Assembly (NCBI GenBank): GCA_947491315.1
Contig: CANLII010000001.1
Span: 1 to 64,000 of the forward strand
Direction: 5' to 3'
Length of the DNA: 64,000 bases
DNA from: Ignavibacteria bacterium
Lineage (GTDB): Bacteria; Bacteroidota; Ignavibacteria; Kapaibacteriales; UBA961
Within the stretch, counting starts at the first letter, position 1. The number at the start of each line of letters is the position of its first letter. The notes beneath the pieces are model-generated. The model did no database searches, was not told the origin of the DNA, and was given only the letters and a program-made list of their open reading frames with translations. Below are positions 45,083 to 54,511 of the stretch, piece by piece. A program made the position numbers and the translations under genes.

Positions 45083-46189
45083 TTAAGCAAAATACTGGGA
45101 AAGTTCAGCCATTATTGACACCACTCTTTGATTTGCTTCATCTGTGCCTGTGCTGATTCTCACACAATGTGGCAATTTGAAACCTGGAAGTCTTCTAACA
45201 ATTATCCCATTTTTCTCTAATTCAAGTGTCAAATCTATCGCTTTTTGCTCCGTTCCACAGTCAATCATAGAGAAATTTGCCACTGATGGAGAGATTTTCC
45301 ATCCTTGAGTCTTGAATGAATCTTGGAAGAGTTGTACACCTCTCTTATTGAGTTCAATGGTTGCACTTACGAATTCGTGATCATCCAATGCTGCCATGGC
45401 TGCAATCTGAGAGAGTGTTCCTGGGTCAAATGTCAATTTGGATTTTGACATGACTTGTATGAGCTCGGAAGGTCCGATCGCATAGCCTACACGCAATGAA
45501 GCTAGGCCATAAGCCTTTGAAAATGTTCGTAGTGTGATCATATTGGGTCTTCTGTGAAGAAGACTATTTGGATAATCATCAACTAATACTTCAGTATACT
45601 CGAAATATGCCTCATCCATGATTAGTAAAACAGAATCAGGAACAGCATTGAGTAGTGTATCAAATTCATGCTGATTGATATATGTTCCGGTAGGATTATT
45701 CGCATTTGCGATATAGACGATTCTAGTGTTTGAATCAATCGCATCAATAATCCCATCAATGTCAAATCTATAATCGGAAGTGAGAGGAACTGATTTGCAA
45801 TTGAGATTTGCAATTGAAGTGGCCACATAATATCCAACAAAAGTACCATCGCTGGACACAATTGTATCGCCGGGTACTGTAAAACAGCGCATTATTAAAT
45901 GCAGCAATGCATCAGAACCATTATATGTGACAACTTCTTCAGGTTGTACACGGAATTTTTGTGCAAGTGCATTTCTCAATGAAACCCCACCGTCCGGATA
46001 CACGGATACATCATCTGCTATCATTTTTTTCAATGCATTCAATGCCAAAGGGGATGTACCTAATGGATTTTCATTGGAAGCCAATTTTACAATATCCGTG
46101 ATACCATATTTTTCTCGAACAGCTTTGATTGATGTGCCAGGAGTATATGGAGAGAGTTTCTGAATATGCTCGGGTATGAATATTGACAT
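45083..46189 (-). CDS. hisC: Histidinol-phosphate aminotransferase family
   Basis: PLP aminotransferase of 368 residues: KLASNENPLGTSP, NGSDALLHLI, NPTGTYI, MDEAYFEY and the PLP lysine in RTFSKAYGLASLRVGY. It could act in histidine synthesis or as an aromatic aminotransferase; proximity to hppD hints at tyrosine transamination (inference). The 199 bases between it and the next, divergent gene hold only a TAAATTTG box at 46325-46332. Confidence 0.88.
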   Translation of the reverse strand: MSIFIPEHIQKLSPYTPGTSIKAVREKYGITDIVKLASNENPLGTSPLALNALKKMIADDVSVYPDGGVSLRNALAQKFRVQPEEVVTYNGSDALLHLIMRCFTVPGDTIVSSDGTFVGYYVATSIANLNCKSVPLTSDYRFDIDGIIDAIDSNTRIVYIANANNPTGTYINQHEFDTLLNAVPDSVLLIMDEAYFEYTEVLVDDYPNSLLHRRPNMITLRTFSKAYGLASLRVGYAIGPSELIQVMSKSKLTFDPGTLSQIAAMAALDDHEFVSATIELNKRGVQLFQDSFKTQGWKISPSVANFSMIDCGTEQKAIDLTLELEKNGIIVRRLPGFKLPHCVRISTGTDEANQRVVSIMAELSQYFA

Positions 46190-46388
46190 GGTGAAATGTG
46201 TGATTGTTGGTCTAAAAACTTACTAATTTAAGAAAACCGCATTGATAGAAGCCATGAATTGATAGCATGGTGGAAAAAGAGAATGAAATACCTCCTAAAG
46301 CCAAGAATAGCTGGATATTTTGTGTAAATTTGGCAAGTATTTACTCAATTTGAATGTACAAACACCTATTTGGCTTTGAAAAGTTTAT

Positions 46389-47153
46389 ATGTCCCTTAAA
46401 ATTTCTATACCCGATAATCCGGCATATTCTTCAATAACTGCGAATGCTGAATCAGTATGCAGGGAGAAGGGGTTTGTATTAAAAACTATGTCAGAATACG
46501 ATTGTGCCCAAAGTCTATATCTTGGTACAGCGGATATAGCACTTATCGATCCTTTAAATTTTGCAAGGAATCCTTCAGAATTGCGAATTATTCCTTCAAC
46601 TGCCTTATCGGCCGAAGGATTTTCAAATCTTGCATCGATTCAGTTTCTACCGGGCCGAGAAAACATTAACAAAGTTGCCATCGAGGAAGATGTCTTTCTA
46701 TTCCAAATTGGCGCATTATGCTTATCAGAAAAATTTGATTTATTCCCTGAAATCATCATTGACAAGTCGATTGCTGACCCAAGTCTGCCGATCAATGAAA
46801 CATATGATGCATTTATGTCTTGGAATCATTCTATGAAGGCACAAGGAATGCTTGATATTGTGGAAGAATGGTCTGATATTCAAACTGCACCTTTGCCACT
46901 CATGTTTTGGTCATGTAAAGATGTAGATATACCTGATCCAATAGAATTGACTACTCTGTTTGCGGCCGATGATTTGCCTCAATCTGATGAGATGCTTTCA
47001 TCAACGTTAGGTAGCGATGCAGATGCAAGAATAGGTACAGTGAACTTCCACTATTCTGATGCATTTATGGCATCTCTCGAATCAATTCAACATTTCTTGT
47101 TTTATCATCGCATGATCGAAGCAGTTCGTGCGACAACTTTGTTGGGAAATTGA
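46389..47153 (+). CDS. MqnA/MqnD-like or solute-binding-fold protein
   Basis: A 254-residue cytoplasmic protein without signal peptide. IPDNPAYSSI at the start, GTADIALIDPLNFARNP, and DIVEEWSDIQTAPLPLMFW resemble the menaquinone-synthesis enzyme MqnA (chorismate dehydratase of the futalosine route), whose corresponding segment reads D-x-GEEW-x-x-x-TGLPFVFAVW. Identity is low, so an unrelated periplasmic-binding-protein fold is possible. One base separates it from psd. Confidence 0.45.
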   Translation: MSLKISIPDNPAYSSITANAESVCREKGFVLKTMSEYDCAQSLYLGTADIALIDPLNFARNPSELRIIPSTALSAEGFSNLASIQFLPGRENINKVAIEEDVFLFQIGALCLSEKFDLFPEIIIDKSIADPSLPINETYDAFMSWNHSMKAQGMLDIVEEWSDIQTAPLPLMFWSCKDVDIPDPIELTTLFAADDLPQSDEMLSSTLGSDADARIGTVNFHYSDAFMASLESIQHFLFYHRMIEAVRATTLLGN

Positions 47154-47154
47154 T

Positions 47155-47817
47155 ATGCTTTCAAAATATGGTTATGACAATGCCATTCCGATGCTCATCA
47201 TTGGATTTTCTCTAGTTCTTTTGTCCGGGTTTGTTCTACAAAATGTATGGTCATGGATCTCTGCGATACTTGGAATCATCATCATATTATTCACATTGTG
47301 GTTTTTCAGAGATCCTCAAAGAAGCATTCCTTCATCAGCTATATCCGATCATTCCATCATCATTGCTCCGGCTGATGGTAAAATTGTTGAGATCATTGAG
47401 ATGGAAGAAAAAGAATTCTTCAAAGGGAAGGCACGCCAAATCAGCATTTTCCTTTCACCACTGGATGTGCATGTAAACCGTTCTCCCGTATCTGGAACTG
47501 TAGAGTTTTATCGGTATATGCAAGGAGATTATATGGTTGCATGGCATCCAAAAGCATCCGAACTCAATGAACAGAGCAGAATAGGAGTACAAAATGAATT
47601 CGGAAAAGTGTTTTTCAAGCAAATCACAGGTGTATTGGCAAGGCGCATTGTTTGTACCGTTAAACAAGGTGATGTTCTTGCAACAGGAGAGCAGATAGGC
47701 ATGATGAAATTTGGATCAAGAATGGATATTATCCTTCCTCTTGATGCTGAAATACTTGTACATAAAGATGAAAGAACTCGAGGTGGTGAGACAATCATCG
47801 CTCGACTCAAAAAGTAA
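47155..47817 (+). CDS. psd: Phosphatidylserine decarboxylase (short, pyruvoyl type)
   Basis: Makes phosphatidylethanolamine at the inner membrane. The 220 residues have two N-terminal membrane helices, FFRDPQRSIP, PADGKIVEI, LSPLDVHVNRSPVSGTV and FGSRMDIILP, in which Gly-Ser is the self-cleavage site forming the pyruvoyl group. The first ATG after the preceding stop is at 47155; an in-frame start at 47128 would overlap that gene. It shares TAATG with lnt. Confidence 0.94.
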   Translation: MLSKYGYDNAIPMLIIGFSLVLLSGFVLQNVWSWISAILGIIIILFTLWFFRDPQRSIPSSAISDHSIIIAPADGKIVEIIEMEEKEFFKGKARQISIFLSPLDVHVNRSPVSGTVEFYRYMQGDYMVAWHPKASELNEQSRIGVQNEFGKVFFKQITGVLARRIVCTVKQGDVLATGEQIGMMKFGSRMDIILPLDAEILVHKDERTRGGETIIARLKK

Positions 47818-49463
47818 TGACTCCAATCCCACCGGCATATTCCATTCTACATCGATTGCTTCCAAATACGGTAGCAAAAAAATATGCTTATGCAATACTC
47901 TCAGGCATGATGCTAGGTTTTGCTTTTCCTCCATTTAATCTTGGATTCATTGGATATGCAGCTTTCTTGCCTTTGCTTCTACTTATAGAACAACTTGTGC
48001 AAGAGAAGAAATCTAGAATCACAACCTATTTGTATATCACATATTTTCTCTATCAAGGAATCGCAAATTGGTGGGTAGGTAGTTGGCAAAAAGAAAGTGA
48101 TCCATTTTTGATGATTGCTGGTATTGCCTTGCAAATAGGTCATCCCTTTTTTCTGATGTTACCCTTTATTGCGTATTTCTATGTAAGAAAAAGAATAGAA
48201 CATCGATTCATTATGTTCACTCTTCCTGTGTTCTATGTGTCATATGAATGGTTGCATACATTAACCGATGCATCCTATCCATGGTTGACAATTGGTTATA
48301 TGAATGTGAATATTCCTCTCTTGGCTCAATTCGCAGATGTATTCGGAATATGGGGTCTGTCATTTCTTATGGTATTCATCCAATCTTTGTTGTATTGGAT
48401 ATTGACAGCACATGAAAAACGAGATATCATAGGTGGATTCCTACTGTTATCCATGATTGTGATTGGCATCATTGGATATGGATTTATCCGATTGAATGAT
48501 ATTCAAGAACTTACTTCGAAAGCTCCGAAGCTCGAAATCGGAATTGTTCAGCCAAATATCAATCCATGGAATAAATGGTCAAGCGAAGTTAGTGATCAGA
48601 TTCACATTCATAAAGAAACAATTCGATCATCGAAACTCTCATCTCCGGATTTATGGATATGGAGTGAAACCGCAATTCCATTCATGAATATTGAATTGAA
48701 TGTCAATAAAGATTTCACTTATTTCAAGAGCATAATGGGTAAGACCCCGATCTTGACGGGTTTTGCTCATTTAGAACTTGTGAAAAACCCCGAATCAGAA
48801 CCACTTGCAAAGCCATTCAGACTCATTCCTGGATCGTATTATGTTGCGTATAATGCTGCGGCTTTAGTTCAAGATACCATGATTCAAGTTCACAAAAAGA
48901 TGAAACTCACACCATTTGGTGAAGGGGTTCCATTCTCTCAAGACATTCCATGGCTTGGTCAGATATTGCAATGGGGTGTCGGGATTTCAGGATGGAAAAA
49001 AGGTGATATCCAACAATCTTTGGATTTATACAGAAATGATACAGTCATTGCTTCCATTGGCACTGTTATTTGCATTGAATCCATTTATCCCAGATTTGTG
49101 AAATTGTATATTGACTCAGGTGCAACGATGCTGGCTGTGATCACGAATGATGCATGGTTTGATAATACGCCTGGACCAATGCAGCACTTTGCTATTTCAC
49201 AGATGAGAGCCATTGAAAATAGAAGGGCAATTGCGCGATGTGGCAATACCGGTATTTCCGGAATCATCATGCCTGATGGAAGTATTTCCAAAATAGCACC
49301 GGCACAACATAGAATAGCAATATCCGGTAGAGTCCCTCAGATGGAAGTTAAGTCACTCTATGCTATCATTGGCGATGTCTTACCAATTTCTTCAACTATT
49401 TTCTCCTTTATAATGATTATTTATGCCGGGTTTAAAGGCTATAATATCAGGAGAAAAGAATGA
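47817..49463 (+). CDS. lnt: Apolipoprotein N-acyltransferase
   Basis: Adds the third acyl chain to lipoproteins in the inner membrane. The 548 residues begin with about seven membrane helices (FAFPPFNLGFIGYAAF is the family head), then a nitrilase domain with catalytic Glu in WSETAIP (about 282), Lys in KKMKLTPFGE and Cys in CIESIYP (about 418). The final helix is at the C-terminus. ATGA overlap with nadD. Confidence 0.95.
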   Translation: MTPIPPAYSILHRLLPNTVAKKYAYAILSGMMLGFAFPPFNLGFIGYAAFLPLLLLIEQLVQEKKSRITTYLYITYFLYQGIANWWVGSWQKESDPFLMIAGIALQIGHPFFLMLPFIAYFYVRKRIEHRFIMFTLPVFYVSYEWLHTLTDASYPWLTIGYMNVNIPLLAQFADVFGIWGLSFLMVFIQSLLYWILTAHEKRDIIGGFLLLSMIVIGIIGYGFIRLNDIQELTSKAPKLEIGIVQPNINPWNKWSSEVSDQIHIHKETIRSSKLSSPDLWIWSETAIPFMNIELNVNKDFTYFKSIMGKTPILTGFAHLELVKNPESEPLAKPFRLIPGSYYVAYNAAALVQDTMIQVHKKMKLTPFGEGVPFSQDIPWLGQILQWGVGISGWKKGDIQQSLDLYRNDTVIASIGTVICIESIYPRFVKLYIDSGATMLAVITNDAWFDNTPGPMQHFAISQMRAIENRRAIARCGNTGISGIIMPDGSISKIAPAQHRIAISGRVPQMEVKSLYAIIGDVLPISSTIFSFIMIIYAGFKGYNIRRKE

Positions 49464-50062
49464 ACATAGGTATTATGGGTGGCACATTTAATCCTGTTCA
49501 TTCCGGACATATTGCATTCATCAGAGCTTTTACAACTCAGATAGACTTGGATATTTGTTTTGTTATTCCGGCTCGTAGATCACCATTTCGAATGAATGAG
49601 CCTTTGGCTGAAGACATACATCGCTTGAAAATGCTCGAACTCGCATGTGAAGACATTCCAAATACTATTGTTTCCGATATGGAAATACTGAGAGAAGGAT
49701 TTTCATATACAATAGATACTGTTGCTGAGATACAGAGTAGATATCCGGAAGCACAGATATATCTTTTGATCGGAGAAGATCAAGCTCATCGTTTTAAGGA
49801 ATGGAAACACTGGGATGAATTATTATCAAGTGTACAATTATGCATCGTGCAAAGAACGCAAGAAGCAAATATGCATGCATTGATACATGATTTGATTGCA
49901 GAAGTGGATGTCAATAAACCCATAATTCTGAATGCACCTTTATTCCATGTATCATCAACTTTGATTCGTGAATCTGTTTTGAATGGAAAAGCCATACATG
50001 GACTTGTGCCTGAATCGGTAGAGAAATATATTAAAGAACATAATCTCTATGCATTGAAATGA
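49460..50062 (+). CDS. nadD: Nicotinate-nucleotide adenylyltransferase
   Basis: NAD biosynthesis: NaMN + ATP to deamido-NAD. The 200 residues have [30 protein letters not shown] and the ISSTLIRE-like segment VSSTLIRES. It overlaps lnt and queC by ATGA at both ends. Confidence 0.95.
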   Translation: MNIGIMGGTFNPVHSGHIAFIRAFTTQIDLDICFVIPARRSPFRMNEPLAEDIHRLKMLELACEDIPNTIVSDMEILREGFSYTIDTVAEIQSRYPEAQIYLLIGEDQAHRFKEWKHWDELLSSVQLCIVQRTQEANMHALIHDLIAEVDVNKPIILNAPLFHVSSTLIRESVLNGKAIHGLVPESVEKYIKEHNLYALK

Positions 50063-50745
50063 AAGAATTAGCAATTGTATTGATGAGTGGTGGAATGGAC
50101 TCCACGGTGTGCGCTTCATGGGCCTTGAAACAAGGATATGAAGTTTGTGCTTTACATGTACATTATGGACAGAAAACAGAAGAAAGGGAAGGGAGAGCAT
50201 TTCGAGAGATATGCCAGGAGTTGGGTGTAATAACTACTTTGGACATTGATATTTCTCATTTGGCCGCAATAGGTGGAAGTAGCTTGACTGATGCTTCTAT
50301 TGCTGTTTCCAAAGCTGATTTGCAGAATATGGATATTCCCACAAGTTATGTACCATTCAGAAATGCAAATTTGCTTTCAATTGCCGTGAGCTGGGCAGAA
50401 GCCATAGGCGCTAAAACAATCATCATTGGCGCAGTTGAAGAAGATGGAAGCGGTTATCCGGATTGTAGAAAAGTCTTCTTTGATGCATTTGAGAGCATGA
50501 TTCAGTTAGGAACAAAACCCGGAACACATATCACAATTCAGACACCATTGATTGATTTGGATAAGGCGCAGATCGTTAAAAATGGGATCGCTCTCAATGC
50601 ACCCCTAAGATTGACTTGGAGCTGTTATTCAGGCAGTGATAAAGCATGTGGTATATGTGATTCTTGTGCCCTAAGACTCAGAGGATTTGCAAAGGCGGGA
50701 TATGAAGATCCGATTGAATATGAACAAAGACCCGATTATGCATAA
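50059..50745 (+). CDS. queC: 7-cyano-7-deazaguanine (preQ0) synthase
   Basis: ATP-dependent step of queuosine synthesis. The 228 residues have the pyrophosphate loop [14 protein letters not shown] and the zinc cysteines in C...[15 protein letters not shown] near the C-terminus, as well as [11 protein letters not shown]. Last gene of the psd-lnt-nadD-queC run. No other que genes are nearby. Confidence 0.96.
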   Translation: MKELAIVLMSGGMDSTVCASWALKQGYEVCALHVHYGQKTEEREGRAFREICQELGVITTLDIDISHLAAIGGSSLTDASIAVSKADLQNMDIPTSYVPFRNANLLSIAVSWAEAIGAKTIIIGAVEEDGSGYPDCRKVFFDAFESMIQLGTKPGTHITIQTPLIDLDKAQIVKNGIALNAPLRLTWSCYSGSDKACGICDSCALRLRGFAKAGYEDPIEYEQRPDYA

Positions 50746-50768
50746 AAATGGCCGCTAAAAGCGGCCAT
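50744..50768 (-). terminator. Terminator shared between convergent queC and choice-of-anchor-V genes
   Basis: A perfect 8-bp stem ATGGCCGC/GCGGCCAT (loop TAAAA) at 50748-50768. On the minus strand it is followed by TTTT, so it mainly ends the operon coming from 54.4 kb; plus-strand readthrough lacks a T run. Confidence 0.75.
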
Positions 50769-50773
50769 GTACG

Positions 50774-51589
50774 TTATTGCTTGATAAAAGGTATCGATTG
50801 TCTTCCCCCGGATGCTTGAATCGAAATCAAATAATGACCGCTACTCAATATCGAAGATAATCCTAGAAAATTCACGCTATGTACACCTGATGTCACATAA
50901 CCGAGTTTTTGAGAAAACACTGTTTGTCCCATCATATTGATGATTGAATATGATGCTTCAGAAGGTAGATCTACTTCAAATTGAAATATCGAATATTCTT
51001 GTACCGGATTGGGAAACACAGACAAAGAACTAATCTGATTTGCCTCATGTACTCCAGTTGATGCCGCAACAGTAATTTGAATCGGTGTCATGAAATTCCA
51101 TTCATCACCGCTGTCACCGCCATTTCTGTTTACAGCATTAGCAGTCGCCATCAAATAATAAACACCTTCTTGACTGGGAGCTGTCCAAGTAAATGAAAAT
51201 TCAGCTTTGCCACTTGACATAGTTTTGGGAGAGGTATGAGTAAGTTCACCATCATTTTGAACAAGCTTTAGTCCTTGGCCTGGAACCACTGCTAATGTTC
51301 CAGTATTAGTGTTTGATGTAAGCGAAGATTTAACGCCAATATTAATTCCTGCATAGGGCTTGGAAGTATGAGCCACAATCGCTGTAAACTCTGCCTTGGC
51401 TCCCGGCTGTATTGTGAATGAACCCGATTTGCTGACTATCGAAATATTTGTATTCGAAGATGCACTTCCATGACAACCACCGCAACCACCCATTGAAGAT
51501 AGCAAGCTTTTAGTCTTTCCACCTGAATTAGAATATAATTCTCCAAATGTCAACATGAATGAAATACAAAGTACAGAAAAGCGTAACAT
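50774..51589 (-). CDS. Secreted choice-of-anchor-V protein with CXXCH motif and T9SS tail
   Basis: A 271-residue exported protein: signal segment, then MGGCGGCHGSAS, a canonical CXXCH cytochrome-c-type motif, near residue 33. A Reeler-like beta-sandwich (about 45-175) follows with GVYYLMATANAVNRNGGDSGDEW. A clear T9SS type A domain closes it (SVFPNPVQEY...INMMGQTVF). It is related to the pair at 15506-17200 and ends the operon that also encodes YceI and an ABC exporter. Confidence 0.82.
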   Translation of the reverse strand: MLRFSVLCISFMLTFGELYSNSGGKTKSLLSSMGGCGGCHGSASSNTNISIVSKSGSFTIQPGAKAEFTAIVAHTSKPYAGINIGVKSSLTSNTNTGTLAVVPGQGLKLVQNDGELTHTSPKTMSSGKAEFSFTWTAPSQEGVYYLMATANAVNRNGGDSGDEWNFMTPIQITVAASTGVHEANQISSLSVFPNPVQEYSIFQFEVDLPSEASYSIINMMGQTVFSQKLGYVTSGVHSVNFLGLSSILSSGHYLISIQASGGRQSIPFIKQ

Positions 51590-51600
51590 ACTTACCTCTT

Positions 51601-52248
51601 TTAATTAGATGTGCTACCGAATAATTTTATGTCCAAATCAATGCTTTCACCAACTTTACTTCCAATTATATCTCCTCGGCCAAGCACATTATAGTCCTTG
51701 AGGGAAACGGAAAAATCAGAATCAATCATCACCAAGTTACCCTGGGCTCTCTTGCGGGTTATATCTGATTCAAGTACATACTTGACAAATAATTTTGCCT
51801 TGGCCGGTTTGGCTATTCCTTTTACAGAACACATTCCTTCGGCAATTGCAGAGAACTCAACTCCGGAATTATCGGATTTTTTGATTGAAATGGAAGAAAG
51901 CTTCTTCAGTTCAAATTCAATATTGGGATAATTTTGTGCATCAAGCCAATCTTTACCATACATATGATCATCTCTTTTTGAAAGTCCTGTTTTCATTGAA
52001 CGCACCGGGAAAGATATCTTACCTATGCTTTGTTCAAGATTGTCGGCGTTCAATGTGAATGATCCTTGAAGTGCCTGAGAATTTCCTTCAAACTTTTCTA
52101 GAGGTGAATTGGAGTTGAATTTGGCAATGGAAGTTCCGACTGAATTTTGAAGTGTGACAATCTTCTTTCCCTTGACATTGCCTAATTGCGTGGAATATGC
52201 CGGTGAACTTATGATCAAAATACAGGCGAGGATAAGTAGTGCTTTCAT
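51601..52248 (-). CDS. YceI-family lipid-binding protein
   Basis: A 215-residue periplasmic lipocalin-like protein: signal peptide (ALLILACILIISSPAYS), then FNSNSPLEKFEGNSQALQGS, SFPVRSMKTGLSKRDDHMYGKDWLDAQNYPNIEF, the YceI pattern. YceI proteins bind polyprenoid quinone-like lipids. The start at 52248 is set by the ATGA overlap with the upstream small gene and the signal peptide; 20 upstream in-frame codons are excluded. Confidence 0.92.
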   Translation of the reverse strand: MKALLILACILIISSPAYSTQLGNVKGKKIVTLQNSVGTSIAKFNSNSPLEKFEGNSQALQGSFTLNADNLEQSIGKISFPVRSMKTGLSKRDDHMYGKDWLDAQNYPNIEFELKKLSSISIKKSDNSGVEFSAIAEGMCSVKGIAKPAKAKLFVKYVLESDITRKRAQGNLVMIDSDFSVSLKDYNVLGRGDIIGSKVGESIDLDIKLFGSTSN

Positions 52249-52550
52249 GGTCGAGTATTCTCTTGTGAGTGTATACGATTTTGCGCAAAAAGAATGAGTG
52301 CAATGCAAATCAATGAAGGAAATGCCAGTGAGCGATAAGGGTGAACAGGATCATCAGGCAATAAGCCAAGCTGAAAGTTCTCAATCCATTCTCTTTTTTC
52401 GATGTCAGTACCAAAAATCTCATCTTTGACGATTGTGATCTTTTCGGTTTTATCCTTCGTAAACACTTGGAAGTCATCCATTATCCAGAAGATGGAAAGA
52501 GTGACAATCACAATGGTTGAAAAGATTTGAATGATGCGCCAAAGATTCAT
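52245..52550 (-). CDS. Small membrane protein of unknown function
   Basis: A 101-residue protein with two predicted helices (IFSTIVIVTLSIFWIM and FPSLICIALILFA) flanking a charged periplasmic or cytoplasmic loop (VFTKDKTEKITIVKDE). The start at 52550 is preferred over 52598 because GGAG lies eight bases before it. I do not recognise a family; it is coupled to YceI by ATGA. Confidence 0.6.
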   Translation of the reverse strand: MNLWRIIQIFSTIVIVTLSIFWIMDDFQVFTKDKTEKITIVKDEIFGTDIEKREWIENFQLGLLPDDPVHPYRSLAFPSLICIALILFAQNRIHSQENTRP

Positions 52551-52608
52551 GCTCACTGCTCCAATTCTGCAAAAATGCATGTGATAAGACATTATCACAT
52601 GTGACTTT

Positions 52609-53454
52609 TCATGACAAAATATCTTTTTTTACGATAATGAACAGTGCAATCAGTAATGAAGCAATCGAATGACCACCCAAAACCCAGGTTGAAAGCATAA
52701 TTCTATCCATTGGAATGGTTTCTTCGAAGAACAATTTCCAAGAAATTAAATGATTTGTAAAGAGCATGTATTTCACATCCTTAATAAATCCTGCATCCAA
52801 TGCTGATACGATTGTGAACACGATGATGATGGCCATAGTCATTGCAATCGGACCGATTGAATTTTCGACCAAAGCTGAAAACATGAATGCAATCGATGCA
52901 ACTGTTCCCATACTCAGTATCCCGAACACATAGGCCCATAAAAATCTCCAAAGAATGTCGTCTTGTTGGAGAACCGTAATTGAACTGGAAACAATGAATA
53001 ATTCACCGGGACCGAAGAGCATAAGACTCATTCCCATGGAAAGAACTGACATCCATAGAATAAGACCAATGGTATATAATTGAGCAGCGCAATATTTGGC
53101 CAATACGATGATATGACGAGAGACGGGTCTTGTAAAGAGTAATCTATAAGTACCACTTGTTGCTTCGCCTGCGAGCATATCTCCCGCAACTAAAGCCACG
53201 AGCAAAGGAACATGAACGAGTAAGCTTTGTAATACAATGAATGCAATCAGATATCCATTGAGGAATGTGCCGGTAAAACTAAATTGTTGCTGAAGACCTT
53301 GAGTAAATAAACTGAAATACGCTTCGCCTTCGCTATACATCGCTGCTTGAACTATCGGAACAAGAATTGTGATTGCTCCAAAGCCAATATAGGATCTGCC
53401 TTTTGAAAAGATCTTTGACAATTCAATAGATAAAACGGAAAGGAACATTGTCAT
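52609..53454 (-). CDS. ABC-2 type transporter permease
   Basis: A 281-residue protein with six predicted helices. LVAGDMLAGEATSGTYRLLFTRPVSRH is the ABC-2 exporter loop found in NatB/GldF-like permeases. It is coupled to its ATPase by ATGA. GldF-like or copper-export roles are possible; the substrate is unknown. Confidence 0.85.
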   Translation of the reverse strand: MTMFLSVLSIELSKIFSKGRSYIGFGAITILVPIVQAAMYSEGEAYFSLFTQGLQQQFSFTGTFLNGYLIAFIVLQSLLVHVPLLVALVAGDMLAGEATSGTYRLLFTRPVSRHIIVLAKYCAAQLYTIGLILWMSVLSMGMSLMLFGPGELFIVSSSITVLQQDDILWRFLWAYVFGILSMGTVASIAFMFSALVENSIGPIAMTMAIIIVFTIVSALDAGFIKDVKYMLFTNHLISWKLFFEETIPMDRIMLSTWVLGGHSIASLLIALFIIVKKDILS

Positions 53455-54365
53455 GATCTCGTAATAGATAAAAAGTATTCTTCAAGTGATCGTGTGGAAG
53501 TGATGCCATCTATAGCAATTTCATTATCTACAAGGTATGAAGTACAATCCGCAATGCGTTCTTTGGATAATTTCATGTGTAATTGATGCTCATTGATCCC
53601 AAGGAAAGATTGAGCAAGTGCAGAATTCTGGATAAGTGTTTGTGACTTGCGAGCATCATCCACTGAGAATGAAACGGTGAGCATACCCGAATTCAATAGA
53701 TCGTTTACGCTTCCCTCAATGATTGCAGAACCTTTGTTTATGATAACCATTCGATTTGCAATGAGCTCTACTTCGGGTAAAGTATGACTGGACAGAAAAA
53801 TTGTTTTATTATGATCAGATTTCAACCGCAAAATCAATTCTCTGATTTCTTTCACGCCAACAGGATCCAAACCGTTAGTGGGTTCATCGAGGACAATCAA
53901 TTCTGGATCATGAAGCAATGCTTGTGCAATTCCTAGTCTTTGTTTCATACCATAAGAAAAAGTCTTTACTTTACTTTTTGCTCTATCAAGTAAACCTACT
54001 TGATCCAATGACTGATGAAGATGCTTTGTTGTTATATCCATTCCGGATAATTTTCCCAAGATCCGAAGATTTTGTTCCGCAGTCAAATACAGATAGAAAT
54101 CAGGTTTTTCTACAATGGCTCCGATTCTGCGCAAAATATCATTGCGATCAATAGCCAAGGATTGACCAAATATCGAGATTTCACCTGAAGTGGGAGTTAT
54201 GAGAGATAGCAACATGCGTATGGTTGTGCTCTTTCCGGCTCCATTTGGACCCAAAAAGCCATAAATATCACCCTTGTACACAGTTAGATCTAAATTCCCT
54301 ACAGCACGGAACTGACCGAACATTTTGCATAATGATTTGATCTCAATGACCGGATATTTATCCAT
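53451..54365 (-). CDS. ABC transporter ATP-binding protein
   Basis: A 304-residue ATPase: Walker A GPNGAGKSTTIRML, signature FSYGMKQRLGIAQAL, Walker B LIVLDEPTNGLDPVG and the H-loop SSHTLPEVE. The C-terminal extension is typical for CcmA/NatA/GldA-type ATPases. It heads the operon ATPase-permease-small protein-YceI-choice-of-anchor-V. Confidence 0.93.
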   Translation of the reverse strand: MDKYPVIEIKSLCKMFGQFRAVGNLDLTVYKGDIYGFLGPNGAGKSTTIRMLLSLITPTSGEISIFGQSLAIDRNDILRRIGAIVEKPDFYLYLTAEQNLRILGKLSGMDITTKHLHQSLDQVGLLDRAKSKVKTFSYGMKQRLGIAQALLHDPELIVLDEPTNGLDPVGVKEIRELILRLKSDHNKTIFLSSHTLPEVELIANRMVIINKGSAIIEGSVNDLLNSGMLTVSFSVDDARKSQTLIQNSALAQSFLGINEHQLHMKLSKERIADCTSYLVDNEIAIDGITSTRSLEEYFLSITRS

Positions 54366-54511
54366 GTAGTGAAATTCCGATTGGATATGGAAAATTGGTA
54401 GTTTTGCCTTTGTAATGGGAAACCATCATCAAAAGTTCCATATTCTGTAACCGATTGCATCGTATAGCGTATGGATATGCATATTTCTTCATGTTGTTTA
54501 TTCAGGATTTT

